In this document: in pieces, positions 1 to 8,347 of the stretch | Layout: the number at the start of each line of letters is the position of its first letter | Numbering within the stretch: position 1 is the first letter of the stretch | Origin: JAQWRV01 sp045564915 | Lineage (GTDB): Bacteria; Pseudomonadota; Alphaproteobacteria; Rhodospirillales; Rhodospirillaceae | Length of the DNA stretch: 64,000 nucleotides | Direction: 5' to 3' | Assembly (NCBI GenBank): GCA_045564915.1 | Contig: JBJLGL010000004.1 | Span: forward strand, 186,001-250,000 | Made by a program: the position numbers and the translations under genes | The notes under the pieces: model-generated | Told to the model about the DNA's origin: nothing | The model's input: the letters and a program-made list of their open reading frames with translations, nothing else | The model's database searches: none

Positions 1-195
1 ATGTGCTACTAGGTGGCTGGTATCTAGGATAGCAAGAAAATAGGCGAGCAATCTGTCAACATTGCTGCTATAAAGATTTTTCATGCTCACCGCATAACAA
101 TATTTCGACCGCTGCTGTGGGAAAAGTGCTCACCGCCATAAATGGAGAATTAGTGGTTTTGGCGTATTAATGCTGAAAAGACCAATATTTAAGTT
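1..195. other. left edge, no gene called
   Basis: I see no convincing gene here. Short open stretches exist on the plus strand but none has a start with a ribosome binding site or a recognisable product. The stretch may hold the promoter of the zinc-ribbon gene that begins at 196. Confidence 0.4.
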
Positions 196-360
196 ATGAA
201 ACAAGATTTAAACCCCCCCGAAAAAGAAGCTCCCCCCCCAACTAAAGTGCGACGTTGTCTAAATTGCGCCGTGACATTTGAAAGTCACTGGGCTGGCGAA
301 CGTATTTGCCCACAGTGCAAGCACTCGTCTGCGTGGCGTTCTGGAGCTATGGCTGAGTAG
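196..360 (+). CDS. small zinc-ribbon protein (54 aa)
   Basis: This is a 54-residue reading frame with an ATG at 196 and TAG at 358-360. It begins MKQDLNPPEKEAPPP and carries two cysteine pairs, CLNC (C21, C24) and CPQC (C38, C41), spaced as in a four-cysteine zinc ribbon. The N-terminal third is rich in proline and charge. Zinc ribbons of this size usually act as nucleic-acid or protein adaptors, but nothing here fixes a partner. The cysteine spacing and the clean frame support a real gene; the function is unknown. Confidence 0.6.
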   Translation: MKQDLNPPEKEAPPPTKVRRCLNCAVTFESHWAGERICPQCKHSSAWRSGAMAE

Positions 361-563
361 CCAACGATAGCTTTAGCAGAAGTAAACGACTAGGGACATT
401 GACTCGGCCCGTTAGGGAGCGACTGGGCGCTTAACATATTTCAGCGTAAATTCTTATAATCCAAGATAGACGCCGGGAAATGCTGAATGCCGAAATTCCG
501 TACAAGAGTAGCTTGGCACAGACCAGCATTCTTCTTGCTACCTGATATAGTCGCCAAAGGTAC

Positions 564-1631
564 ATGATAATAGTTGAGGTTGCTGACCAAATGAAAGTTT
601 ATGAAATCGGCGACTATACCAAAGGTCTAAGGTTGCATGCAGTTGAGCGTCCTGAGCCCATACCTGGGTATGGAGAAGCGGTGATGCGCGTGCGTGCTAC
701 GGGTATTAATGCTCGTGATCTCTCTATTATAGAAGGTGCGCTCGGTAAGAATGTAATGCCCTACACGCGTGTCCCACTCAGCGACAATGCTGGGGACGTA
801 ATTGCCGTGGGTCCAGGAGTTTCTAGCGTTAAGATCGGCGATAGGGTGACGATGACGCATTATTGGGAATGGCTAGACGGTGATTGGCACGCTCAAATGG
901 CTGAGAAAGATTACGCCTCTACGATTGATGGCTTTCTCGCCGAAAAGGTGGTCGTACCTGCCGCCGCACTGATCAAATTGCCAGCCGGCATGAGTTATGA
1001 GGATGCAAGTACCGTTCAAAGCCCTGGGCTTACAGCTTGGAATGCTGTGGTTGAGGCTGGGGCAGCAAAAGCCAGCGATACTATTCTTTCGCTGGGTACA
1101 GGTGGCGTCTCAGTCTTTGGCATGCAATGGGCTAAGATGCTTGGTGCAAGGGTTATCATTACATCATCAAGTGACGAAAAGCTCGCGCGTCTACAAAAAC
1201 TGGGCGCTGACATGACCGTCAATTATCAGACAAACTCTAATTGGCCCCTTGAGGTATTAGAGCTAACTGGCGGTCAAGGTGCAGATATTCTCTTAAACAA
1301 TGTCGGGCTTGGCGAGTTGGAAAATTGTTTGCTGTGTGCAGCATCTAACGCCCGAATCATGCACATCGGCGCTAATCCCGTTGTTCACAACCAGGGCCTG
1401 CAAGAGCTACCGAGCCTTTCTAAACTGCCCAACATTATCATTAAGAACCTGACCATTCGGGGTATTATCGTTGGGAGCCGCCGTATGTTTGTCGATTGCC
1501 TTAAGGCCATGGAGATCAACAATATTAGACCTATCATCGATCGCGTTTTCGACTGGGACGACATTTACGAGTGCATTGATTATATGCAAAGTGGCGAAAA
1601 GTTGGGTAAAATCGTTATCCGTATATCTTGA
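564..1631 (+). CDS. MDR-family NAD(P)-dependent alcohol dehydrogenase / quinone oxidoreductase
   Basis: Medium-chain dehydrogenase/reductase. The N-terminal GroES-like half contains a VRATGINARDLSI segment. The Rossmann half has LGTGGVSVFGMQWAKMLGA followed by a serine-rich strand end (ITSSSDEKLARL), which often goes with NADPH use. No structural-zinc four-cysteine loop is visible, so it resembles the zinc-free quinone-reductase branch. An in-frame ATG at 591 begins MKVYEIGDY, the usual family N-terminus, so the true start may be 591 rather than 564. It is monocistronic as far as can be seen. The substrate cannot be read from the sequence. Confidence 0.85.
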   Translation: MIIVEVADQMKVYEIGDYTKGLRLHAVERPEPIPGYGEAVMRVRATGINARDLSIIEGALGKNVMPYTRVPLSDNAGDVIAVGPGVSSVKIGDRVTMTHYWEWLDGDWHAQMAEKDYASTIDGFLAEKVVVPAAALIKLPAGMSYEDASTVQSPGLTAWNAVVEAGAAKASDTILSLGTGGVSVFGMQWAKMLGARVIITSSSDEKLARLQKLGADMTVNYQTNSNWPLEVLELTGGQGADILLNNVGLGELENCLLCAASNARIMHIGANPVVHNQGLQELPSLSKLPNIIIKNLTIRGIIVGSRRMFVDCLKAMEINNIRPIIDRVFDWDDIYECIDYMQSGEKLGKIVIRIS

Positions 1632-1930
1632 TAGGTTACGAGAGTGGCGCGGCATTTTAATCAGCGCTTTGGACAATATACTCTATTGTAAATTGAGAAC
1701 ACGCCTAGCGGTTAATGATGACTGCCGTGTTTAGGCTGTCTTCTGTATAAGGCCGACTGGATATTCATTTACTATGCCATACTAGCCGTCGAGGTAATGG
1801 ACCTAATATGGATGGCGGCCAAGACAAAAACGTTTCACCAAAGCTTTGCCGAAAGTCAGATACTCAATGACTGAAACTAGGCCCTTCTCAACCCTGTGAG
1901 TATGAAATAGGCCCTTCTGATGCATAGCAC

Positions 1931-2995
1931 TCAGTCAATGACTGTCGGTGTCTCAATTGGTCCGTCACCATGAGATAATCCCTCAGCATAGGTAACTTCT
2001 AGCCAAGTAGCACCATAAAGACCTGTTACGGGGCTATTGCCGTAGCCCCAGATGCTGCGAGGTGGCTGGTAGATAAAGAAGTCTTCCTTAACAGTTACCG
2101 TCGTACCCGATTTGTCCTCATCATCTCTAAAACTCCATACTTTCATCTCTCCAAATAGCATGTAGCGCATGACATTGGCTTTTTTGTAGTAACTCCTACC
2201 GCCCCCTTCCGGAGGCACCCAGCCGGGAGGAATCTTTATCAGTTGGGCGCGAAAGCCACCTTTCCAGTCATCGCTAAGCCACTTAATAAAACGGCCAGGA
2301 ATATTCCGATCTGGCTCCCACTCCAAATCATGCGCCGTATCTACCAGCCAGGGTACATTCCACTGTTCGACCTTTGTCCAATCTGGTTTGTAGGGGTCGG
2401 GTTGAAACCGTCGCTCAAGTCCATAGTGGTCACCAATGCTTCCATCGCGTGGGATGGTTATTAGACTACCGTCACCTTCCTCAAATATTAGCAGGTGATA
2501 GGGCGTTTGGGGGCGAAGGCCACCGCCGGTGATCCAGTTAACGCTATGGATCGAAAATGGAGGGCGGTCAAGCCAACCGCCCTCTGGCTTCCATTCCATC
2601 TTACCATTCATCTGATGGGGACTAATTGCCTCATACAAAACCGAATCGCCCTTTAGCGTGTAACCCCATTCATGAAATAGATGATAGTGGGGTCCACCAG
2701 GGCTCATACGTGAGTTCCAGGCCGGCGGGAAGATAGTATGCACTAACTGACCTAATTTTGGCCCGCGAAAGATAGTCTTTGAGAGTGTTCCGAATCGCGG
2801 AGTTTCATCAACCGCAAACGCATTCACGTCGACGAACTCGATTTCAGTCCATTCTCTTCCCGGCACTTCCAGTTTGCCGACGATTTGTTTCGTATAGGGG
2901 TTTGCGTATGCTGCAGCGGCATAAAGGATGCCTGGTAAGTATGCTATACAGGACAATATTAGAATTGTAATCCGGCACATGTTGGTCGAAATCAT
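1931..2995 (-). CDS. exported cupin-like protein (two cupin-type repeats)
   Basis: I place the start at the ATG at 2995 because an AAAGGGG ribosome site lies about 8 bases upstream and the protein then opens with a signal peptide (MISTNMCRITILILSC ... AYA). Translation could also begin at 3064. The mature protein has a cupin-like HYHLFHEWGYTLKGD segment, with His residues and a Glu in place for metal binding, and a second beta-rich half with RYMLFGEMKVW. It resembles the DUF4437/cupin group and the cytoplasmic cupin at 37478-38329. It is divergent from the small protein/methyltransferase pair at 3112. Function unknown. Confidence 0.6.
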   Translation of the reverse strand: MISTNMCRITILILSCIAYLPGILYAAAAYANPYTKQIVGKLEVPGREWTEIEFVDVNAFAVDETPRFGTLSKTIFRGPKLGQLVHTIFPPAWNSRMSPGGPHYHLFHEWGYTLKGDSVLYEAISPHQMNGKMEWKPEGGWLDRPPFSIHSVNWITGGGLRPQTPYHLLIFEEGDGSLITIPRDGSIGDHYGLERRFQPDPYKPDWTKVEQWNVPWLVDTAHDLEWEPDRNIPGRFIKWLSDDWKGGFRAQLIKIPPGWVPPEGGGRSYYKKANVMRYMLFGEMKVWSFRDDEDKSGTTVTVKEDFFIYQPPRSIWGYGNSPVTGLYGATWLEVTYAEGLSHGDGPIETPTVID

Positions 2996-3111
2996 TGCAT
3001 TCGCCCCTTTCGATCCAATACATCCTATTAGACTGTAGGGAATAATAAACGATTGAGCTAACATCCTGCTAGATTCTAAACCCTTGCTCTTAAGATGAAC
3101 GCCGAGGATTT

Positions 3112-3429
3112 ATGGAAAGCCCATCTCCCAAAGCTCGCCCCGAACAGCAATTTTTTGATGACCCGGCCATGGATAGGTTAATGGGTACAGTAATGGCTTT
3201 AGCGCAAGAACATTACGTATTACGCGACCGTGTCCATGCTCTGGAGCGCGAATTGGCGAGGACTAAGAAATTAGACCTTGCTATGATTGAAAAAGAGCCG
3301 ACTGCGGAAGAACGCCTAGCGACAGCCGACGATCGTAACGAGTTTGTCGAGGCTTTGCTCAAACCGATGCTTGGTTATCAGGATGCTATCGGTGTGCCAG
3401 GACATTTTAGCCTCAAGGGCGGCGATTAG
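3112..3429 (+). CDS. small helical partner protein of adjacent methyltransferase (copy 1)
   Basis: A 105-aa charged, helix-forming protein with a GAGG ribosome site 5 bases before the ATG. Its core (MDRLMGTVMAL, then LRDRVHALERELARTK, then DDRNEFVEALLKP) matches the small proteins at 18185-18481 and 49490-49897. The shared pattern is a hydrophobic helix, (L/Q)R(D/R)RV-x2-(L/T)E, a linker with a conserved PT (ahead of E in two of the three copies), and (D/K)R-x2-FV. All three sit directly beside a methyltransferase of one family. Here the methyltransferase ATG follows the stop by 10 bases, so the two are translationally linked. I infer a coiled-coil partner subunit; no family name is recognised. 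Confidence 0.7.
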   Translation: MESPSPKARPEQQFFDDPAMDRLMGTVMALAQEHYVLRDRVHALERELARTKKLDLAMIEKEPTAEERLATADDRNEFVEALLKPMLGYQDAIGVPGHFSLKGGD

Positions 3430-3439
3430 GGGGTGTTTA

Positions 3440-4489
3440 ATGGATGAGAGAGCGTTTTCCGCGGGCCAAGAGTTTTTGCTCGCCGCTAAAACATTCTGGA
3501 CTACTAAACTATATCGGCAGCTACGTGATACAGCTGCTACGCGAGCACCTAATGCTAAAACTAAGTCTGATGTTGCAGAAGTTTTAGAAGACACGGTGTC
3601 ATACCAGGCGTTTGCTTGGCTTGAGCGTCACCTCCAGCGAATGAAATATACGGGACGCTATGGCTTGATACCTTTCCACCAAGAACGACGAGAAAATTTA
3701 CTAGAGCAGTTCGATAAAGATAGCCAATTGGTTAGATTGAATCCTGACCTTAATATGCCAACCTACTACACTGGGATTGATATCCATCAACATCCAGGAG
3801 GTGTTTGGTCCGATGATATTGCCGCCTTTGTGTATGAAAGAGGTGCTCGCTCAACAACGCCGTTGCTAGGATCATCGCATAAAGATTTGCATGATCGGTT
3901 TACTGACATTGCTGTGGAAAAAGGAATCCCCCGCAGGGTACTCGATATGGGCTGTGGCTTTGGCAAGAGTACCCAGCCCTTTGTTAAGCGTTTACCAGAT
4001 AGCCATGTTGAAGCAGTTGATCTATCAGGTCCCTGCCTGTCTCTTGCCGCACATAATGCGATGGAGGCCCAGGCCAAGAGCGTCTCCTTCCGACAAATGG
4101 ACGCCTGTGCTACCGACTACGACGATAAGTCCTTTGATCTGGTAACATCAACCATGTTAATTCATGAAATGCCTCCGAAGACTATAGATGCGATGCTAGA
4201 TGAAGCTTATCGCTTACTCGAGCCAGGTGGCCATATGGTGCATTTAGATTTTTATCTGATACCTGATGCCTTTCGTGAGTTCATGCACTACGGGCATGCC
4301 CGTCGGAATAATGAGCCCTATATGTCGCCACTGGCAGACATGGACCTAGCAGGCATGCTTGCTAAGAAAGGTTTTATCAATATCGAGATTGTGCCGTTCG
4401 CAGAAACTGAAGGTGCAGATCTAAGAGCCGATGACGCCTGGCGCTTTCCGTGGACTGTGATAGCGGCAAGCAAACCTGCTGCTGGGTAA
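3440..4489 (+). CDS. class I SAM-dependent methyltransferase (pair 1)
   Basis: 349 aa from the ATG at 3440. An upstream in-frame start would overlap the preceding gene and is rejected. The SAM-binding motif I is LDMGCGFG (residues 168-175), the acidic end of strand 2 is VEAVDLS, and the later motif HEMPPKTI / LEPGGHMV is typical of UbiE-like folds. Before the SAM domain lies a roughly 160-residue region holding P-x-Y-x6-H-x2-P-G-G (P107, H116, PGG 119-121). That motif is shared with the methyltransferases at 17071 and 48270 and is not part of the generic fold. Cytoplasmic. Substrate unknown; the conserved His/PGG region probably forms the substrate side or the contact with the small partner. 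Confidence 0.85.
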   Translation: MDERAFSAGQEFLLAAKTFWTTKLYRQLRDTAATRAPNAKTKSDVAEVLEDTVSYQAFAWLERHLQRMKYTGRYGLIPFHQERRENLLEQFDKDSQLVRLNPDLNMPTYYTGIDIHQHPGGVWSDDIAAFVYERGARSTTPLLGSSHKDLHDRFTDIAVEKGIPRRVLDMGCGFGKSTQPFVKRLPDSHVEAVDLSGPCLSLAAHNAMEAQAKSVSFRQMDACATDYDDKSFDLVTSTMLIHEMPPKTIDAMLDEAYRLLEPGGHMVHLDFYLIPDAFREFMHYGHARRNNEPYMSPLADMDLAGMLAKKGFINIEIVPFAETEGADLRADDAWRFPWTVIAASKPAAG

Positions 4490-4772
4490 CAGACAACCTG
4501 AGCTACATCAGTTCTTTATGTCATTCTGTATATAGCACCCAATCTACCTGCTCATAGTGGTTGGACTAAATAATCGTTGAACTAACTGAGCTATATGCAG
4601 AGCTCTTCGCTTTTCTATATAGCTTGCGACTGCATATATGTAATTACATAACTGCTACCCCCATACTTATTTCTGATATGCATGGCCGCAAAAAGAACTA
4701 AACAGCAAATAAATATACAACATTAATGGGATGTTTAGCTCTTCCCAAAATAAACCTGTTGTGACATCGCAC

Positions 4773-5549
4773 CTACACCATAAACATCATTCCAATGCCG
4801 AGTAGCATAGCGATGAGCTGCTGTATAGATTTGGCTGTGCTAGTTTCTTCATGGAGTTCGGGCACCAAATCTGAACCAGCGATATAGATGAATCCTCCCG
4901 CGGCAACTGCTGATAGCATAGGGGTCATGTTTTCAACATCGGCAAGCGCAAAAACAAGAAATAAGCCAAGTACCGATGATAGCGCTGAGACGAAGTTAAA
5001 TAGGAGCGCTTTCTTTTTGCTAAAACCAGCGTGCAGCAAAATCGCGAAATCGCATATTTCCTGGGGGATTTCGTGCAGAGCAATCGCTATCGTAGTAGCG
5101 ATACCTACTTCGGGGCTGATCAGAAAGCCGGCTCCAATAATGATGCCATCAATCAAGTTGTGAAGAGCATCACCAATAAGAACAATGGGCCCTACAGGCT
5201 TGATTGGGTGTTCATCATGGCTATGCCCGCCATGGGCTAGGTCCACTTCTAGTTCACCAGGCAGGTCATGGGTATGCTGCCAACGTAGAAACTTTTCTAA
5301 TGCAAAAAACAAAACGATACCAAGTAGAATACATAATGGGATTATCGTTTCTCCAGGAACTTCTTCAAGGGCATGTGGGATGAGATGCACAAAAGCATCT
5401 CCAAACAAAGCACCCACTGCTAAGCTAACCAGGAAGGGCAGAGCTTTTTTAAGAAACTGGGTGCTCATTCCCAATGTGACCAGTCCTGTTAGGGAGATCA
5501 AGCTGATTGCAAGAACAGCGATAATAGCAGGGATAAACGCTTCATTCAT
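4773..5549 (-). CDS. ZIP-family divalent metal (zinc/iron) transporter
   Basis: A 258-residue membrane protein with about eight hydrophobic segments. It has the two ZIP signatures: HNLIDG (H130, N131, D134) in one helix and HEIPQE (H159, E160, E164) in the next, which form the metal path. A histidine-rich cytoplasmic loop (HGGHSHDEH, about residues 107-115) lies between helices 3 and 4, as is usual for this family. It would import Zn2+ or related metals across the inner membrane. It is single-gene and I see no clear Zur or Fur box in the leader. Assignment to the family is firm; metal preference is not. Confidence 0.92.
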   Translation of the reverse strand: MNEAFIPAIIAVLAISLISLTGLVTLGMSTQFLKKALPFLVSLAVGALFGDAFVHLIPHALEEVPGETIIPLCILLGIVLFFALEKFLRWQHTHDLPGELEVDLAHGGHSHDEHPIKPVGPIVLIGDALHNLIDGIIIGAGFLISPEVGIATTIAIALHEIPQEICDFAILLHAGFSKKKALLFNFVSALSSVLGLFLVFALADVENMTPMLSAVAAGGFIYIAGSDLVPELHEETSTAKSIQQLIAMLLGIGMMFMV

Positions 5550-5690
5550 ATTTGATTAGTCTCTCGAAGGTCTCTGTGGAGACAAAGTTTATAGATCATC
5601 AGCGAAGAATGTAGCAAGGGATCTTGTATTACTAGGCCAAAGCAGCCTATTGCCTGATCTAACTTATTTTTTATTTGAATACATCATAAA

Positions 5691-6392
5691 TTAGTTTGCA
5701 GCTCTTACTTTTGCGATTTCTGCATAGAAATCAATCTTTGCAGTTTCCGTCTTGCCCGAAAGACCAGAAAGTACATGAGTATTAACAATGAAGCCGGGAA
5801 CTACAACCAGACGTAGTTTTCGGGCTAGATTCATGTTTCTCATTATTTGGTCGGCAATAGCTGGTGTATGCATATCTACCTTTAAGCGTATTACATCAAG
5901 TCCCACATTTTCAGCGATAATCCATATACGGTCTTCTGTGAGCTGGCCACGGTGATCCATCATACCTTGATGGAACGCCTGGTGCTTGCCTTGCTTGACT
6001 GAGGCGAGCGCTGCCTTAGCGGCGACAACAGAGGTCTCGCCGAGGATTGGGAAATCTTTGATTACATGTCTGATTTTTCCGTCACGTTTCACTAATTCTC
6101 TTAACCGGTCCTCGGCGGCTTTACAAAACGGGCACTGGTAATCGAAAAACTCTACAATCACGACATCGCCATCTGGATTGCCAATAATAGGTGTGCCTGG
6201 ATCTAGCATTACATCGACGGCATGTTGTGCTACTCGGGCGTCAGCGATTACTATCTCTTCTGCCTTGAGTTTTGCTTTATAGGCTTCAATCGCCGCATCG
6301 GTATGTGCATTACGCTCATATACAGCTTGCGCAAACACATTATGCCCAAACAAAGTGATAAATATTACCGATAATATATTAAATCGTTTCAA
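5691..6392 (-). CDS. periplasmic DsbA-like thioredoxin-fold protein
   Basis: A signal peptide (MKRFNILSVIFITLFG ... AQA) is followed by a helical spacer and a thioredoxin/DsbA domain with the CPFC active site (C87-C90) in FFDYQCPFCK and a FPILGE segment carrying the cis-Pro region. This is the Com1/ScsC/BdbD-like branch of periplasmic disulfide oxidoreductases. The start codon is TTG with a GGAG site about 9 bases upstream; no in-frame ATG gives a complete signal peptide. Single gene. It may oxidise or isomerise exported cysteine proteins. Confidence 0.85.
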   Translation of the reverse strand: MKRFNILSVIFITLFGHNVFAQAVYERNAHTDAAIEAYKAKLKAEEIVIADARVAQHAVDVMLDPGTPIIGNPDGDVVIVEFFDYQCPFCKAAEDRLRELVKRDGKIRHVIKDFPILGETSVVAAKAALASVKQGKHQAFHQGMMDHRGQLTEDRIWIIAENVGLDVIRLKVDMHTPAIADQIMRNMNLARKLRLVVVPGFIVNTHVLSGLSGKTETAKIDFYAEIAKVRAAN

Positions 6393-6625
6393 TATGGTTA
6401 TTCTCCGATTTTATTGTTGAGATATCGTTTTAGTAGCGTATAAATCGTCGATACTGAGCCATGCCTTTGCACTAAGATATAATTAGTTTACTTCAAAGAC
6501 AGAACACTTGTTAGTTAAAACTCTCTGTCTCTCGACAGGCCTAAGTCAACGACTGCTTTGCCTCTTTTCTGTGTATTCGTTATACGTACCCTAACTGGTA
6601 TTTCTTTGTTAAGTCCGGGGGTTGA

Positions 6626-7681
6626 ATGCTGCGTACTGTCTGTTCGGCTGTTTTATTCATTCTTATTGTATCTGTTGCATCTCGACCTGCTCAGGCCAAT
6701 AAAGATTGGCCCTTAGATCTTGATGAGGGCTGGCAGGAAGCCGTGTTAAGTGTCAGTAGTCTTGATCAGTGGCTAGCCCATCTCGGAGATATCGCTGGCT
6801 GGCAACCTATCTATCAAGGCTCTGTGGAAATTAGCCAACTACAAATTTGGGGTTTGGCTGACTCTGTTACCGCGCGTGAGATTGTTCTGCAAAATCCTGG
6901 GGAGAGCCAAGGGCTAGTACGACTTATTAAATTTGAGGGTGTGTCCCAGGTGCAAATTCGTTCTAGCGCGCAGCCCTGGGATACGGGCGGCTGGCTATCT
7001 CTCCTTACCCGGTCACGCGGGGCTGAGCAAAATTTTGCTGATGCCCGGGTTCATGACTGGACTGGCTACAATGATCCGGTGGTTTTACATCTTGGCCCTA
7101 ATAGGCGTCTAAAAAATGTGATTCTGCGTGGTCCGGATGGCATCAATATTGCGGTGTATGAGCGTATCGTACCCGGCCTCAAGGGTTGGCCTAATCTTAA
7201 GAAAATCAGTCGACCGTTCAATGCTATGCAAATTATTAAGGACCGCGATATTACGGTGGAGTACTACCGTGATGTTTTAGGCTTTACCGTCTTAGGAATC
7301 GGGAACAGACCTGCTTCTCATCCAGATTCTAATAATTTCAACCTACCCGCAAATCTTTTGCTTTCAACGCCCCTCAGGTCTGCGATCTTACATCCAAGTG
7401 GCCAGGGTGATGCTTCAGAAACGGGTCGGGTTGAATTTGTCGAATGGGGCGGCCTTGAAGGACGTGATTTTTCTGACCGCACGGTTGCGCCGAACCTTGG
7501 TATACTTACGCTGCGCTTTCCTGTCTCGAATGCTAAAGCAAAGGCAGTTGAAATTGCAGCAAAAGGGGGTGCGATTAAAACTCAACCTCGCGCCACAAGA
7601 ATTGCTCCTTACGGTAACGTTATACTATTCTCTGTTACTACGCCGGATGGCGTTTTCTTAGAATTTTTTCAACCGTTCTAG
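6626..7681 (+). CDS. exported VOC (glyoxalase/bleomycin-resistance fold) protein
   Basis: The protein opens with a cleavable signal peptide (MLRTVCSAVLFILIV ... AQA) after a GGGGG ribosome site. The mature part has two VOC-like modules: an N-terminal one starting at VLSVSSLDQWLAHLGDIAGW, and a C-terminal one with DITVEYYRDVLGFTVL and an ending FLEFFQPF, where the last E fits the usual metal ligand place. VOC proteins are normally cytoplasmic, so an exported one is unusual. Function unknown. It ends convergently with a possible small membrane-protein gene at 7678-7797. Confidence 0.7.
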   Translation: MLRTVCSAVLFILIVSVASRPAQANKDWPLDLDEGWQEAVLSVSSLDQWLAHLGDIAGWQPIYQGSVEISQLQIWGLADSVTAREIVLQNPGESQGLVRLIKFEGVSQVQIRSSAQPWDTGGWLSLLTRSRGAEQNFADARVHDWTGYNDPVVLHLGPNRRLKNVILRGPDGINIAVYERIVPGLKGWPNLKKISRPFNAMQIIKDRDITVEYYRDVLGFTVLGIGNRPASHPDSNNFNLPANLLLSTPLRSAILHPSGQGDASETGRVEFVEWGGLEGRDFSDRTVAPNLGILTLRFPVSNAKAKAVEIAAKGGAIKTQPRATRIAPYGNVILFSVTTPDGVFLEFFQPF

Positions 7682-7797
7682 GTGAAGGCTTGAATGATCA
7701 TATAGATTACGCTGGCTATCAGGGCAAAAGACGGAACTATTATCAACCATGCAGCCATAAAGACTGTATCGCCTGCGAATAGGGGCCCTATAGTCAT
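7678..7797 (-). CDS. possible small single-span membrane protein (39 aa)
   Basis: The minus strand holds a 39-codon frame, ATG at 7797 and TAG at 7678-7680, beginning MTIGPLFAGD. It is followed by about 25 hydrophobic residues (FMAAWLIIVPSFALIASVIY) and a short polar tail. One clean transmembrane helix in a frame this short looks less like chance than the other small frames here. No good ribosome site is visible and its end overlaps the stop of the VOC gene by 3 bases. Unverified. Confidence 0.3.
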   Translation of the reverse strand: MTIGPLFAGDTVFMAAWLIIVPSFALIASVIYMIIQAFT

Positions 7798-7895
7798 GGG
7801 ATGGGTTGAACTTACTAACAACAGTGTAATTTTTCTGAATATGAGTACCTTTGTTTTGCAACTAGTATGAATCAGTTTTAGGGTAATTTCTTAGA

Positions 7896-8333
7896 ATGAG
7901 CGGCTTTGCCAGTATTCAGCAATCGGGCGCACTACCTTACCAGAAAAAGGATGGCATACTTTGGATCCTACTGGTCAAATCAAGGACATCGCGTCGCTGG
8001 ATTTTCCCCAAGGGCAACATTGAGCCAGGATTAACAGCTGCTGAGTCAGCATACCGAGAGGCGTTTGAAGAGGCGGGAGTGCTGGGTACGATAAGCACAC
8101 GCAGTATCGGCACCTATAAATACCGTAAGAAGCCGGAAAAGGGTGGAAAACTCTGTAGGGTAAAGCTTTATCCTCTCGAAGTAACACAGGTGCTCGAATC
8201 TTATCCGGAACGTAGTTTCAGGCAGCGGACCTGGTTATTGGCTGAAGAGGCTCTGTCTGTTCTTGATAAGCCCAAACTCATAGCTATTTTACAGAAATTT
8301 ATTAAAGTTAATCCTTTGGATGGACCACATTAG
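7896..8333 (+). CDS. Nudix hydrolase
   Basis: A 145-residue Nudix domain. The box reads GNIEPGLTAAESAYREAFEE followed by AGV, so the REUxEExGU half is intact. The first Glu of the canonical GX5E is Leu here, a deviation that may alter but need not abolish metal binding. The FPKG lead-in (RRWIFPKG) resembles diphosphoinositol/Ap4A-type Nudix enzymes. It ends 14 bases before the first DUF1838 gene and is likely cotranscribed with it. Confidence 0.88.
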   Translation: MSGFASIQQSGALPYQKKDGILWILLVKSRTSRRWIFPKGNIEPGLTAAESAYREAFEEAGVLGTISTRSIGTYKYRKKPEKGGKLCRVKLYPLEVTQVLESYPERSFRQRTWLLAEEALSVLDKPKLIAILQKFIKVNPLDGPH

Positions 8334-8347
8334 ACGAGGGGGCTGAA

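Noticed and set aside
1871..1920. Two copies of TAGGCCCTTCT about 30 bases apart
   Set aside because: Too short and too few to call a repeat or site; chance is likely.
7896..8333. A loss-of-function reading for the Nudix protein because of the Leu in place of the first Glu
   Set aside because: The REUxEExGU half, which carries the key metal ligands, is intact, so I keep it as a likely active hydrolase.
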